From JAWSVE01 sp033852115 (lineage in GTDB: Bacteria > Pseudomonadota > Gammaproteobacteria > Pseudomonadales > Cellvibrionaceae): a DNA stretch of 64,000 bases. Where the stretch lies: contig JAWSVE010000008.1 of the NCBI GenBank assembly GCA_033852115.1, positions 372,001 through 436,000 of the forward strand. The letters run 5' to 3'. How positions within the stretch are numbered: the first letter of the stretch is position 1; each line of letters starts with the position of its first letter. This document shows positions 8,391 to 17,529 of the stretch, in pieces. Position numbers and translations under genes: made by a program. The notes below the pieces were generated by a model. That model ran no database searches, had not been told where the DNA came from, and saw only the letters and a program-made list of their open reading frames with translations.

Positions 8391-9632
8391 ATGTCGGACC
8401 ATTCTGTATCTACCTTTATGCCGCGCAAAGACATCGTTAGCTTTGCGTTACTGGCGTTCATCCTATTTGCGGTGCTGCCGATGTTTCTCGACGTCTTTCG
8501 GTTAAACCTCATTGGAAAGTACTTAACCTATGCGTTTGTCGCACTGGGTTTGGTGTTGTGTTGGGGTTGCGGCGGCATTCTAAGTTTGGGCCAAGGCGTT
8601 TTTTTTGGCTTAGGCGGCTACTGCATGGCAATGTTTCTGAAATTGGAATCGTCAGACCCTGAGTCGACAAAAATTCAATCGACACCGGGCATCCCAGACT
8701 TCATGGATTGGAATCAGATAACTGAACTACCTTTTTGGTGGGAGCCCTTCTACAGCTTGCCATTTGCTTTAATCGCCGTCGTCATCGTGCCCACGATTTT
8801 CGCTTTTATTATTGGCGTGGCGATGTTTAAGCGCCGAGTTGGCGGTGTCTATTTCGCGATCATTACACAGGCGATTGCGGCGATTTTGACAATTTTAATT
8901 ATCGGCCAACAAGGTTACACCGGTGGTGTAAACGGGATCACCGATCTCCGTACATTGTTGGGATGGGACATTCGTACCGACGGTGCCAAAGTAATTCTTT
9001 ATTACGCGTGTTGTGTGCTGTTGTTTGGTTGTTTGTTTCTGGCGCAATTTGTTCGCAAAAATAAACTGGGTCGAATTCTAGTCGCGATGCGCGACCGAGA
9101 AGATCGTGTGCGGTTTTCAGGTTACGACGTTTCAAATTTCAAGATCTTTGTTTTTTGTCTAGCGGCTGCGTTCTCTGCCATTGGCGGAGCCATGTTTACC
9201 CTTCAAGTAGGCTTTATGTCGCCTTCTTTCGTCGGCATCGTGCCTTCAATTGAAATGGTGATTTTTTGCGCTGTCGGTGGCCGACTGTCCATCTTGGGCG
9301 CGGTATACGGCACGCTATTGGTTAACTGGGCAAAGACCACCTTCTCGGAAAGCTTTCCAGAATTGTGGTTGTTCGCAATGGGTGCGCTATTTATCGGCGT
9401 TGTCATGGCATTTCCGAATGGCATAGCTGGACTATTCCAAAAGTTTATCGAGCCAAAATTACCGCAGTGGTATTCCGGCAGCACACCTGAGGCTTTAGGC
9501 GAGAAGAACTCGGCTTCGGTAGAGAGCGTTAGCGCTGAAAGCGATTTAGCTGGCAGCGTCGACGGGTCAACTGAATCCAGTGTCGAAGAGGACGCTGATA
9601 AAACCGATACGGCGCAAGCCGGTGCCGCCTAA
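8391..9632 (+). CDS. urtC: Branched-chain-type ABC permease UrtC/FmdF with acidic tail
   Basis: This 413-residue LivM-type permease starts at ATG 8391 with AAGGAGG upstream. Conserved features include C-W-G-C-G-G-I-L-S-L-G-Q-G-V-F-F-G-L-G-G near residue 60, the G-Y-T-G-G-V-N-G-I-T loop, and R-E-D-R-V-R-F-S-G-Y in the cytoplasmic coupling loop. It forms the transport channel with UrtB. The protein ends in an unusual hydrophilic tail of about 50 residues rich in Ser, Glu, Asp and Ala after the last membrane segment, absent from the LivM core. The tail is predicted to be disordered and cytoplasmic; its role is unknown. Spacing of ten bases to the previous gene supports one transcript. Confidence 0.92.
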   Translation: MSDHSVSTFMPRKDIVSFALLAFILFAVLPMFLDVFRLNLIGKYLTYAFVALGLVLCWGCGGILSLGQGVFFGLGGYCMAMFLKLESSDPESTKIQSTPGIPDFMDWNQITELPFWWEPFYSLPFALIAVVIVPTIFAFIIGVAMFKRRVGGVYFAIITQAIAAILTILIIGQQGYTGGVNGITDLRTLLGWDIRTDGAKVILYYACCVLLFGCLFLAQFVRKNKLGRILVAMRDREDRVRFSGYDVSNFKIFVFCLAAAFSAIGGAMFTLQVGFMSPSFVGIVPSIEMVIFCAVGGRLSILGAVYGTLLVNWAKTTFSESFPELWLFAMGALFIGVVMAFPNGIAGLFQKFIEPKLPQWYSGSTPEALGEKNSASVESVSAESDLAGSVDGSTESSVEEDADKTDTAQAGAA

Positions 9633-9644
9633 GGAGAACTAACA

Positions 9645-10394
9645 ATGACTGCTTCAAACACAGATTTTGTTCTGGCTGTAGAGGGCCTAACAGTTTCTTT
9701 CGATGGCTTTAAAGCTGTTAACGACCTTTCGTTCTATGTTGAAGAAGGGGAAATACGCGTAATTATTGGTCCTAACGGTGCAGGCAAAACGACCGTACTC
9801 GATCTTATTTGTGGCAGAACACAAGCCACTGAAGGTTCAATTAAATTCCGTGGCAAAGAACTGACCAAGATGAAAGAGCACGCCATCGTGCATGCAGGTG
9901 TGGGTCGCAAATTCCAAAACCCATCAATTTATGAAGACCTAACCGTATTTGAAAACCTAGAAATATCCTATCCCAAAGGCCATACCGTCATAGGCGCATT
10001 AGCGTTCAAACGCGATGCAGACGTAGTCGCTGAAGTTGAAAAAATTGCCGAGACGATATTTTTAACCGAGCAGCTGGATATGCAAGCTGGGTTACTCAGT
10101 CATGGTCAGAAACAGTGGCTGGAAATCGGCATGCTACTTATTCAAGACCCTGAATTACTGATGTTAGATGAACCTGTCGCTGGAATGTCAGTCGCTGAGC
10201 GTAAAAAAACGGCGGAGCTATTGCGGCGCATTACTGAAGGACGATCAGTCATTGTTATTGAACATGATATGCAGTTTGTCGAAGACATTGCTGATCGGGT
10301 GACGGTACTTCACCAGGGTAAGGTGTTGTCGGAAGGCTCAATGAGTCGAGTAAAAACGGATCCTAAGGTTGTTGAAGTGTATCTGGGTCACTAA
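9645..10394 (+). CDS. urtD: ABC transporter ATPase UrtD
   Basis: This is a 249-residue ATPase of the LivG/UrtD class. Walker A is G-P-N-G-A-G-K-T (about residues 43-50). The signature is L-S-H-G-Q-K-Q-W-L-E-I-G-M instead of the classical LSGGQ, as is normal for UrtD. Walker B is L-L-M-L-D-E-P-V-A-G-M-S, and the switch histidine sits in V-I-E-H-D-M. It energises uptake together with UrtE at the cytoplasmic face of UrtB/UrtC. AAGGAG precedes the ATG, and the gap to urtC is 12 bases. Confidence 0.93.
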   Translation: MTASNTDFVLAVEGLTVSFDGFKAVNDLSFYVEEGEIRVIIGPNGAGKTTVLDLICGRTQATEGSIKFRGKELTKMKEHAIVHAGVGRKFQNPSIYEDLTVFENLEISYPKGHTVIGALAFKRDADVVAEVEKIAETIFLTEQLDMQAGLLSHGQKQWLEIGMLLIQDPELLMLDEPVAGMSVAERKKTAELLRRITEGRSVIVIEHDMQFVEDIADRVTVLHQGKVLSEGSMSRVKTDPKVVEVYLGH

Positions 10395-10424
10395 CTGTCG
10401 GTATTTAAAGGTCGAGGAAACACT

Positions 10425-11114
10425 ATGTTATCGGTGAAAGATTATCACGTGTCATATGGGCAAAGCGAAGTGTTGCATGGTCTTAATTTTGAGGTTAAGC
10501 CAAAAGAAATCGTCGCCATTATGGGGCGCAATGGCATGGGGAAGTCCACGTTGATGAAATCGTTGATTGGCATGTTGCCGACATCGAAAGGTAAAGCGAC
10601 GTTGGAGGATCTGGATTTTACTCACATGAAAAGTCATGACCGAGTTAAAGGTGGTATTGGATTCGTACCACAAGGGAGAATGATTTTTTCCACTATGACG
10701 GTAAAAGAAAATATTGAAACTGGATTGACTGTAACCGGTGAAAAGAAAGTGCCGGAAGACTTATACGAAATATTTCCGGTGCTCAAGGAAATGGGGTCGA
10801 GACGTGGCGGTAACTTATCGGGTGGGCAGCAACAACAACTCGCCATCGCGCGGGCTCTAGCAAGTAATCCAAAGATGCTCTTACTCGACGAGCCTACCGA
10901 GGGAATCCAACCATCAATCATTCGCGAAATGGCGCGAACGCTCAAGAAGATTCGGGACACTCGAGGATTGTCGATCATCGTGTCGGAGCAAGTATTAAGT
11001 TTTGCACTGGATATCGCCGATCGAATACTGGTGATTGAAAAGGGAGAGATTGTGCACGAAGAATCAAGGGACACATTAGATGAAGCCAAGGTGGCTTCCT
11101 ACTTGGCGGTTTAA
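10425..11114 (+). CDS. urtE: ABC transporter ATPase UrtE
   Basis: This is a 229-residue ATPase of the LivF/UrtE class. It shows Walker A (G-R-N-G-M-G-K-S-T), a canonical signature (N-L-S-G-G-Q-Q-Q-Q-L-A-I-A-R), Walker B (M-L-L-L-D-E-P-T) and the UrtE-typical E-G-I-Q-P-S just after Walker B. It partners UrtD in the heterodimeric nucleotide-binding unit. The gene is 30 bases downstream of urtD and has a GAGG ribosome-binding site. About 70 bases separate it from the formamidase gene, with no hairpin terminator in between, so transcription probably continues. Confidence 0.93.
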   Translation: MLSVKDYHVSYGQSEVLHGLNFEVKPKEIVAIMGRNGMGKSTLMKSLIGMLPTSKGKATLEDLDFTHMKSHDRVKGGIGFVPQGRMIFSTMTVKENIETGLTVTGEKKVPEDLYEIFPVLKEMGSRRGGNLSGGQQQQLAIARALASNPKMLLLDEPTEGIQPSIIREMARTLKKIRDTRGLSIIVSEQVLSFALDIADRILVIEKGEIVHEESRDTLDEAKVASYLAV

Positions 11115-11184
11115 TTTATTCAAACTTGTACGAAGACTTTTTTATAGAAAGACATTTTAGATTAATCGAATAGGAGCATCAGCT

Positions 11185-12414
11185 ATGACCGAGACCATTA
11201 TTAAAGTCGACCTAAACTCATCACCCTATGATAACGACAAGATTCATAACCGTTGGCATCCAGATATCCCTATGGTTGAAACCGTGAAACCGGGGGATGA
11301 CTTTATTGTGGAGTGCGTGGATTGGACCGGCGGCCAAATCGCTAATGATGACTGCGCTGATGATGTGCGGGATGTGGATCTATCAAAAGTCCACTTCTTG
11401 TCAGGGCCGATAGCGGTTGAAGGGGCAGAGCCAGGTGATTTGTTACAAGTAGAGATCCTAGATATCGGTACGTTTGACGAAAGCCAGTGGGGTTTTAATG
11501 GCTTTTTCTCGAAACAAAATGGTGGTGGGTTTTTAACAGAGCATTTTCCAGAGGCACAAAAGTCTATTTGGGATTTTAATGGAATGTTTACTAAGTCGCG
11601 GCATGTCCCCGGCCTTGAATTCGCTGGTTTAATTCACCCCGGACTAATTGGCTGTTTACCATCGCGCGAGATGTTAGATGAATGGAACGCTCGCGAATCT
11701 GCCTTAGTCGCCACCGACCCTGACCGAGTACCAGAACTAGCAACACTTCCTGTAGCGGATACCGCGCACATGGGGCGTATGCAAGGAGATGCCAAAGATG
11801 CAGCCGCTGCCGAAGCTGCGCGTACGGTTCCACCACGCGAGCATGGTGGGAACTGTGACATCAAAGATTTATCTCGTGGCTCAACCGTTTATTTTCCTGT
11901 GTATGTCGATGGCGCAGGCTTAAGTGTGGGTGATCTACATTTTAGTCAAGGTGACGGTGAGATTACGTTTTGCGGCGCAATTGAAATGGCCGGTTGGGTT
12001 CACATGCGTGTCAACCTTATTAAAGATGGTATGTCGAAGTATGGTGTTAAGAACCCCATCTTTAAGCCTAGCCCTATAACACCGAAATATGACGACTACT
12101 TGATCTTTGAAGGAATATCGGTCGATGAAGATGGTAAACAGCATTATCTTGATGTGCATATTGCCTACCGACAAGCCTGCTTGAATGCGATTGAGTATTT
12201 GACGAAGTTTGGATACACCAAAGCACAAGCCTACGCGATTCTTGGCGTTGCGCCCGTACAGGGGCACATTAGTGGTGTGGTCGATATTCCTAATGCCTGC
12301 GCCACGTTGTGGTTACCAACGGATATTTTTGAATTCGATGTGAAGCCCAATGCAGACGGACCGAAGATTGAATTAGATGGCAGTGTTGATGTGCCTTTGT
12401 CCAAGGACGTGTAA
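11185..12414 (+). CDS. fmdA: Formamidase / acetamidase family amidohydrolase
   Basis: This 409-residue cytoplasmic enzyme of the FmdA/AmdA family hydrolyses formamide, and sometimes acetamide, to ammonia and the carboxylate. The N-terminus (HNRWHPDIP, then V-K-P-G-D) and the G-P-I-A-V-E-G-A-E-P-G-D motif are family hallmarks. So are R-E-H-G-G-N-C-D-I-K-D-L and V-G-D-L-H-F-S-Q-G-D-G-E in the middle, which carry likely metal and active-site residues (His, Asp, Glu). The length agrees with formamidases of about 405-415 residues. TAGGAG precedes the ATG. The gene follows the complete ABC importer, so substrate import and hydrolysis for nitrogen supply are encoded together, as in the fmd cluster known from Methylophilus. 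Confidence 0.93.
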   Translation: MTETIIKVDLNSSPYDNDKIHNRWHPDIPMVETVKPGDDFIVECVDWTGGQIANDDCADDVRDVDLSKVHFLSGPIAVEGAEPGDLLQVEILDIGTFDESQWGFNGFFSKQNGGGFLTEHFPEAQKSIWDFNGMFTKSRHVPGLEFAGLIHPGLIGCLPSREMLDEWNARESALVATDPDRVPELATLPVADTAHMGRMQGDAKDAAAAEAARTVPPREHGGNCDIKDLSRGSTVYFPVYVDGAGLSVGDLHFSQGDGEITFCGAIEMAGWVHMRVNLIKDGMSKYGVKNPIFKPSPITPKYDDYLIFEGISVDEDGKQHYLDVHIAYRQACLNAIEYLTKFGYTKAQAYAILGVAPVQGHISGVVDIPNACATLWLPTDIFEFDVKPNADGPKIELDGSVDVPLSKDV

Positions 12415-12521
12415 GGAACGAGATACATAAGACGAGACTACCATCAGCGAGTGCAAGCTCGATACGTGAATAGCAAAACCCGCATTTACGTTCCGAGCTT
12501 GCGCCACTAAGGAGAATGACA

Positions 12522-12947
12522 ATGCCTTTGTACGATTACAAATGTAAAGACCACGGTGTGTTTCACCAGCTAGCTACCATGGCTGACAGCGGTAAGCCGC
12601 AAGCTTGCCCAACATGCGGTGTAGCGAGCGGACGAATTATTATGATTCCGCCGGAAGTTTTAGCGATGGCGCCAGAAAAACGTAAAGCGATGGAAAAAAA
12701 TGAGAGGGCGCGTCATGAGCCTCATTTTTCTACGACTGACAGCCGCGCAGAAGAGGCAGAAAAAAAAGCATTTGAATTAAAGCGTAGCGGATGTTGTGGA
12801 CACCGCGCTTCTGGAGCGCATCATCATGGTAAGCCACAGATCATTGGCGCCGCGCCGGATCAAAGTAATCTAAAGCAACAAGTAATTTATCTAGCGGATG
12901 GAAGTAAGGTGTTTCCTTCACAGCGGCCGTGGATGATTAGCCACTAA
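12522..12947 (+). CDS. fmdB: FmdB-type zinc-ribbon protein
   Basis: This is a 141-residue protein beginning M-P-L-Y-D-Y-K-C, the standard FmdB start. The ATG at 12522, seven bases after GGAG, is therefore preferred over the in-frame ATG at 12516. Four cysteines (Y-K-C and then C-P-T-C-G) form a single zinc ribbon over residues 1-35. The remainder is charged and includes a His/Cys segment (C-C-G-H-R-A-S-G-A-H-H-H-G) that could bind metal. FmdB proteins accompany amidase genes and were originally proposed as regulators; the function remains uncertain. It is the last gene of the operon and is followed by a strong terminator. Confidence 0.85.
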   Translation: MPLYDYKCKDHGVFHQLATMADSGKPQACPTCGVASGRIIMIPPEVLAMAPEKRKAMEKNERARHEPHFSTTDSRAEEAEKKAFELKRSGCCGHRASGAHHHGKPQIIGAAPDQSNLKQQVIYLADGSKVFPSQRPWMISH

Positions 12948-13018
12948 TCGTTTATGACCAAAAATTTCCCATAGCCCTCCGGCTAAACAAGCCTCGTGAT
13001 TGTAGGTTTAAGCCCTTT

Positions 13019-13042
13019 GGGCAGCTTCGCTGCCCTTTTTTT
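13019..13042 (+). terminator. Rho-independent terminator of the urt-fmd operon
   Basis: GGGCAG and CTGCCC form a stem around the loop CTTCG, followed directly by seven T. It lies 72 bases after the fmdB stop codon and ends the plus-strand operon before the convergent efflux genes. Confidence 0.85.
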
Positions 13043-13064
13043 ACATTTTCGATAACGAACTTGT

Positions 13065-13358
13065 TTATCGCAAGTGGCCTTCTCGTCGGACTGGCAGCTC
13101 ATAAAAATAGATATCTTTACCTACTGATACACTCAAAGAATCAATCAGCTTATCAACTAAACTGGCTGCCATGGTGATTTCAAACTGAATGCGTTTGCGC
13201 CTGCCTGTCACCTGTTCTACTAAATGCCAAGCACCAGCTTCACCGTGGCCATTGACCCTATAGCTGGTAAACCCCGAAATATCGTCTTGCTCGAGTAAAA
13301 AATCCACCATGTCTTCTTCTAATTCGAGAGACGTATTCAGAACGAGTAAGCTTTTCAT
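13065..13358 (-). CDS. DUF3240 family protein of the RND efflux operon
   Basis: This is a 97-residue cytoplasmic protein with no signal peptide. The sequence (L-L-V-L-N-T-S-L-E-L-E-E, then D-F-L-L-E-Q, then a C-terminal Y-F-Y-E-L-P-V) matches DUF3240, a family of small PII/ferredoxin-like-fold proteins. Members usually sit directly downstream of CusA/CzcA-type pumps. Here it starts ten bases after the pump gene stops, which fits that pattern. A sensory or accessory role in metal efflux is often assumed but not shown. Gene order makes it the last gene of the minus-strand operon. Confidence 0.75.
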   Translation of the reverse strand: MKSLLVLNTSLELEEDMVDFLLEQDDISGFTSYRVNGHGEAGAWHLVEQVTGRRKRIQFEITMAASLVDKLIDSLSVSVGKDIYFYELPVRREGHLR

Positions 13359-13367
13359 AATAGTTGC

Positions 13368-16300
13368 CTAAACTGGGTAGCGATGGGTATAGCGATAAAC
13401 GATCGGAAGTAAAAATAGCGTTAACAGGGTTGAGCTAATTAACCCTCCTATCACCACGATTGCCAGTGGTTTTTGTATTTCGGACCCTGGGCCTTCGGCA
13501 ATCAGCAGTGGCACTAAACCAAATGCACAGGTGCTTGCCGTCATCAATACTGGGCGCAGGCGTCGTAGCGCACCTTCTCGGACTACCTCTTCAATAGGAA
13601 TCCTCTTTGCGTGTAGGTAGTTAAAATGCGACATCATCACCACGCCATTTAACACCGCGATGCCGAGCAACGCGATAAACCCCACTGAGGCTGGGACGGA
13701 TAAATATTGACCTGTGACAAAGAGGGCAAAAATTCCACCAATCATGGCGAAGGGTATGTTCGATAGAATAACCAGTGTTTGTTTTATTGAGTTGAACGTT
13801 AAGAATAGCAGTAAACCGATAAGGGCAATCGCTACTGGGACAACAATACTTAAGCGAGTTGCGGCACGTTGTTGATTCTCAAATTCACCGCCCCAGGAGA
13901 GGGAATAACCTTCTGGTAATTTGAGTTGCTCGTTGATCGTTTGTTGTGCTTCGGCAACAAAGCCGACTAGATCCCGTCCTTCTACATTGCTGCGAATGGT
14001 CGCAAAGCGTTGGCCTGATTCACGAGATATAGAAACTGGGCCTTCCACGCGTTGTATCTCTGCTAGCTCAGAGAGCGGAATGATTGAGCCGTCGGGGAGG
14101 TTGATGAAGTCATTGTTGAGCTTCATTTGACCATCACCTTGTAACTTGTCATACCTCAGCACTAACGGTACCCGCGCGCCTTCGTCGATGATCGTCCCGA
14201 CTTGCATTCCCTCTATCTCGGAGCGCAATTGACGCTGTAGTTGATCCGCATCGACACCAAGCTGTCCCGCACGAGTACGATTAATATTGACTTGTAAAAA
14301 TTGGGCGCCTTCATTGAGTGTTGCCATCGCGTCAACACTGCCTGGAACTTGACTGACAATTTTTTGGATACGTTGGGCGTAATCGTTGAGTAAATGAAGG
14401 TCAGTGCCAAAAAGTTTGATGGCGACGTCTCCCCGGGAGCCTGTGAGCATTTCGGAGACGCGCATATCGATTGGCTGTGTAAAGCCAAAATTGATGCCTT
14501 TGAATGACTCCATGACAGTGCGAATGTTCTCTTCCAGCTCAGCCTTGTCGTCAACGTGCCACGCGTCGGTTGGCTTTAGCTGAAGAAACATATCAGTTTC
14601 GTTGAGACCCATTGGGTCCATGCCAATTTCGTCGGAACCACTGCGTGATACGACGCGCTCAATCTCTTGAATATTGTCCAATAAAGCTTTCTCGACTTGT
14701 TGCACCATCCGTGTGGTTGTAGATAGGTTTATTGACGGGATAAATTCAAGCTGAATAATAATGTCACCTTCATCCATTGTCGGCATAAAGGTTTTGCCAA
14801 TAAAAGGAAACGTACAGGCAGCAGAGAGTAGTAGTATTCCAGCTGACACAAAAACAGCTTTGGGCTTTGTCAGCGCTTTTATCAATAGCGGCTCATATAG
14901 TTCATGTAGTTTTCGGCTTAGCCAAGGTTCGATGTCTTCTTGCTTATTAATTAAGTACGAAGCGAGGACAGGGATAACTGAAAGCGAGAGAAATAAAGCA
15001 CTCACCAAGGCGAATACGATGGTCAGTGTTACGGGGCCAAACAATTTGCCTTCGAGGCCCTCAAGCGATAAGAGCGGGAGAAAAACAATCACAATGATCG
15101 CCACCCCAGACGTCACAGGGATAGACACTTCTTTGACTGCTCGATAAATAATATGAAGTCGTGGCAGTTTGTTGTGCGCATTGCGACCAAGTGACGCAAC
15201 TATGTTTTCGACAATAACAATCGATGAGTCAACTAACATGCCGATCGCGATGACCAGTCCACCCAAGCTCATGAGATTGGCCGTCATGTTCATTTTTCCC
15301 ATGAGTAGAAACGTGGCTAGCGCTGACAGCGGTAACACAGTAGCAACTGTGATAGCGGCGCGTATATTTCCCAAGAACAGGCCGAGTAAAATTAATACTA
15401 ATATTACAGCTTCAATAAGGGCTTTCGACACCGTACTGACAGCGCTATTAATGAGCACGCTTCGATCGTAAAACACATTAATACGAGTGCCGTCGGGGAG
15501 GGTATTTTCTAGTTCTTCAAGTTTGGTTTGTACACCGTTAACGACTTCGCGTGCATTTGCACCACGTAGACCAATCACTAAGCCTTGAACCGCTTCAGAA
15601 TCTCCATCGGCAGTTACAGAGCCATAACGTTCGAGGGAGCCGATGTTAACGTTGGCAATTTGATCAAGCGATACTGTCTTTTGCTCAACGTTGGTGATTT
15701 GAATTTTTCTAAGATCGTCTAATGACTGTATTGCACCGTTTACACGCACGAGAATGGCTTCCTCGCCCTGGTCTATGCGTCCAGCCCCGTCGCTGCGATT
15801 ATTGGATCGTAGTGCTACGGTTATGTCGTTGTTTTTAAAGCCCAGTAAAGCCATGGCTTCGCGTTTAGGCGCTACTTGGAATGTTTTTACGAATCCCCCA
15901 AGCGAGTTAACATCCGCCACACCAGGTACGGTACGTAAGGCCGGTCTAATAGTCCAATCCAGTAGAAATCGTTTCTCAGAGTTGCTGAGATCGGGGTTGT
16001 CGATAGTAAACATGAACATGTCGCCTAACGGTGTGCTCATAGGCGCAAGACCACCGCTTATATCGCCTGGTAAATCATTCCATACGTTATTGACGCGTTC
16101 AGCGACTTGTTGTCGTGCCCAATAAATATCTGTACCTTCGTTAAAGTCCAAGGTGATTGAGCTGAGTGCGTATTTAGAAATAGACCGCAACATGGACTGT
16201 TCGGGAATGCCCAAGAGTTCTACTTCGAGAGGTTGCGTGATTAATGTTTCGACCTCTTCTGGTGTCATTCCCGGGGATTTGACGATGATTTTTACCTGGG

Positions 16301-16436
16301 TTGGTGAGATGTCAGGGAATGCATCGATGGGCAAATCACGCATAGCTTTCACGCCAAACCCCAGGAGTACGGCGGCAACGAGTACTGTCATTAAACGTTG
16401 ACTGAGGGCAACCTCTATTAATTTTGATAGCATCAT
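13368..16436 (-). CDS. Heavy-metal efflux RND pump (CusA/CzcA family)
   Basis: This 1022-residue inner-membrane pump has the full RND layout: helix 1 at the N-terminus, a large periplasmic loop (about residues 35-335), helices 2-6, a second loop (about 560-860) and helices 8-12. Heavy-metal-efflux hallmarks include S-P-T-Q-V-K-I near residue 45, the E-G-T-D-I-Y-W-A-R segment, and helix-4 acidic residues in A-I-G-M-L-V-D-S-S-I-V-I-V-E-N that drive proton coupling. The start overlaps the upstream gene stop by four bases (ATGA). The helix-4 motif is neither the classical CzcA form (DFG...DGA) nor the CusA form (AIGAMVDAA), so I do not assign the metal. It works with the fusion protein and channel encoded upstream. 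Confidence 0.9.
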   Translation of the reverse strand: MMLSKLIEVALSQRLMTVLVAAVLLGFGVKAMRDLPIDAFPDISPTQVKIIVKSPGMTPEEVETLITQPLEVELLGIPEQSMLRSISKYALSSITLDFNEGTDIYWARQQVAERVNNVWNDLPGDISGGLAPMSTPLGDMFMFTIDNPDLSNSEKRFLLDWTIRPALRTVPGVADVNSLGGFVKTFQVAPKREAMALLGFKNNDITVALRSNNRSDGAGRIDQGEEAILVRVNGAIQSLDDLRKIQITNVEQKTVSLDQIANVNIGSLERYGSVTADGDSEAVQGLVIGLRGANAREVVNGVQTKLEELENTLPDGTRINVFYDRSVLINSAVSTVSKALIEAVILVLILLGLFLGNIRAAITVATVLPLSALATFLLMGKMNMTANLMSLGGLVIAIGMLVDSSIVIVENIVASLGRNAHNKLPRLHIIYRAVKEVSIPVTSGVAIIVIVFLPLLSLEGLEGKLFGPVTLTIVFALVSALFLSLSVIPVLASYLINKQEDIEPWLSRKLHELYEPLLIKALTKPKAVFVSAGILLLSAACTFPFIGKTFMPTMDEGDIIIQLEFIPSINLSTTTRMVQQVEKALLDNIQEIERVVSRSGSDEIGMDPMGLNETDMFLQLKPTDAWHVDDKAELEENIRTVMESFKGINFGFTQPIDMRVSEMLTGSRGDVAIKLFGTDLHLLNDYAQRIQKIVSQVPGSVDAMATLNEGAQFLQVNINRTRAGQLGVDADQLQRQLRSEIEGMQVGTIIDEGARVPLVLRYDKLQGDGQMKLNNDFINLPDGSIIPLSELAEIQRVEGPVSISRESGQRFATIRSNVEGRDLVGFVAEAQQTINEQLKLPEGYSLSWGGEFENQQRAATRLSIVVPVAIALIGLLLFLTFNSIKQTLVILSNIPFAMIGGIFALFVTGQYLSVPASVGFIALLGIAVLNGVVMMSHFNYLHAKRIPIEEVVREGALRRLRPVLMTASTCAFGLVPLLIAEGPGSEIQKPLAIVVIGGLISSTLLTLFLLPIVYRYTHRYPV

Positions 16437-17527
16437 TCACCTCCGCCTAGGCCGAGAACAATACCTTTAACGACAGCGGCACCTTTCACAATCACTTCGG
16501 TGTTGGCTTCAATATCGTCAGTGGCAAGATAGTGATTGCCAGCGGGTATTAGGTTTACGTCTTGTGCTCTCACACCATTATTCGTCTTTATAAACACAGT
16601 GGCTTGATTACCAAGGTAAACGACGGAATCTGCAGGAATTAATACACCAGCTTGGGCTGGCGGAATAATGAGGGGGATAACTTGCCCAGGCATCAAATTA
16701 TTCGGTGCATTGTATTCGGCAAATATCTGGATCGTTTGTGTCGCGGTATCAACTTCATAGTCTCGTTGCTTTACCGTTAGGCCTGCACCACTGCGCCCGT
16801 CTGTTAATTGCTGACCAATGTAAACTTGAGACCCAATCGTTGCGGGTAGACGGGCTCGCAACCACAGCTTGCTGGATTGTTGAACTGTGGCAATCGGGGT
16901 GTTTGCCTCAACGTATTCACCTATTTCAGCTGCTCGACGTACGAGTACACCCGTTGCGGGAGCGCGCACGTAAAAAATGCCTAATGCTTCGGCATCCGTT
17001 TCAAGTAGCTGTAAGTCATTAGTGTTTATGCCAGACTGATTGAGCAGTTGTTCGGTACTTAGCTTGTCAAATCGAATTTGGTTGTAGGAATTTTCTGTGT
17101 TCAACAGCCTTTGTTTAGCAATAACGCCAGCGTCAAAAAGCGACCGGTCTCGTTCGAGAGCTGTTTCTTGTTTAACGAGTTCTGCATTCAAAACCATCCA
17201 TTGATTTTGAAGTGAAACAATATCTTCGCTAAGTACACTGCCTATGATCTCGCCTTTGTTAACTTTTTGTCCTGGTTGGATGCGCCATTCACTGACTATT
17301 CCTGCATGCCTAATAAATACTTGGGCGGTTGTATTCGGAGCGTGAACAGTGGTGCCGGGCAATTCAATCCCGTGACTAGCGTCAACTGTTTGCAGTCTCG
17401 CATATGCGATGTCAAGGCGTAGTAAATCTTCATCATCGAGCGTAATATTTTCTGCTTTCAAACCCGGTGAGATGAAGCCTAATGAGATGAAGCATGTTAA
17501 ACATAGAGATATGGCATAACTTTTCAT
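16433..17527 (-). CDS. RND membrane-fusion protein (CusB/CzcB type)
   Basis: This 364-residue periplasmic adaptor bridges the RND pump and the outer-membrane channel. A signal peptide covers about residues 1-25 (hydrophobic core L-C-L-T-C-F-I-S-L-G-F). Two lipoyl half-motifs follow: S-E-W-R-I-Q-P-G-Q-K-V-N-K-G-E near 80-95 and A-P-A-T-G-V-L-V-R-R-A near 185. They flank an alpha-helical hairpin, followed by beta-barrel and membrane-proximal domains. No metal-binding Met-rich N-terminal motif is obvious, so CusB-like copper specificity is not supported. The gene is coupled by a 4-base overlap to the pump and is separated from the channel gene by two bases. Confidence 0.88.
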   Translation of the reverse strand: MKSYAISLCLTCFISLGFISPGLKAENITLDDEDLLRLDIAYARLQTVDASHGIELPGTTVHAPNTTAQVFIRHAGIVSEWRIQPGQKVNKGEIIGSVLSEDIVSLQNQWMVLNAELVKQETALERDRSLFDAGVIAKQRLLNTENSYNQIRFDKLSTEQLLNQSGINTNDLQLLETDAEALGIFYVRAPATGVLVRRAAEIGEYVEANTPIATVQQSSKLWLRARLPATIGSQVYIGQQLTDGRSGAGLTVKQRDYEVDTATQTIQIFAEYNAPNNLMPGQVIPLIIPPAQAGVLIPADSVVYLGNQATVFIKTNNGVRAQDVNLIPAGNHYLATDDIEANTEVIVKGAAVVKGIVLGLGGGE

Positions 17528-17529
17528 GA

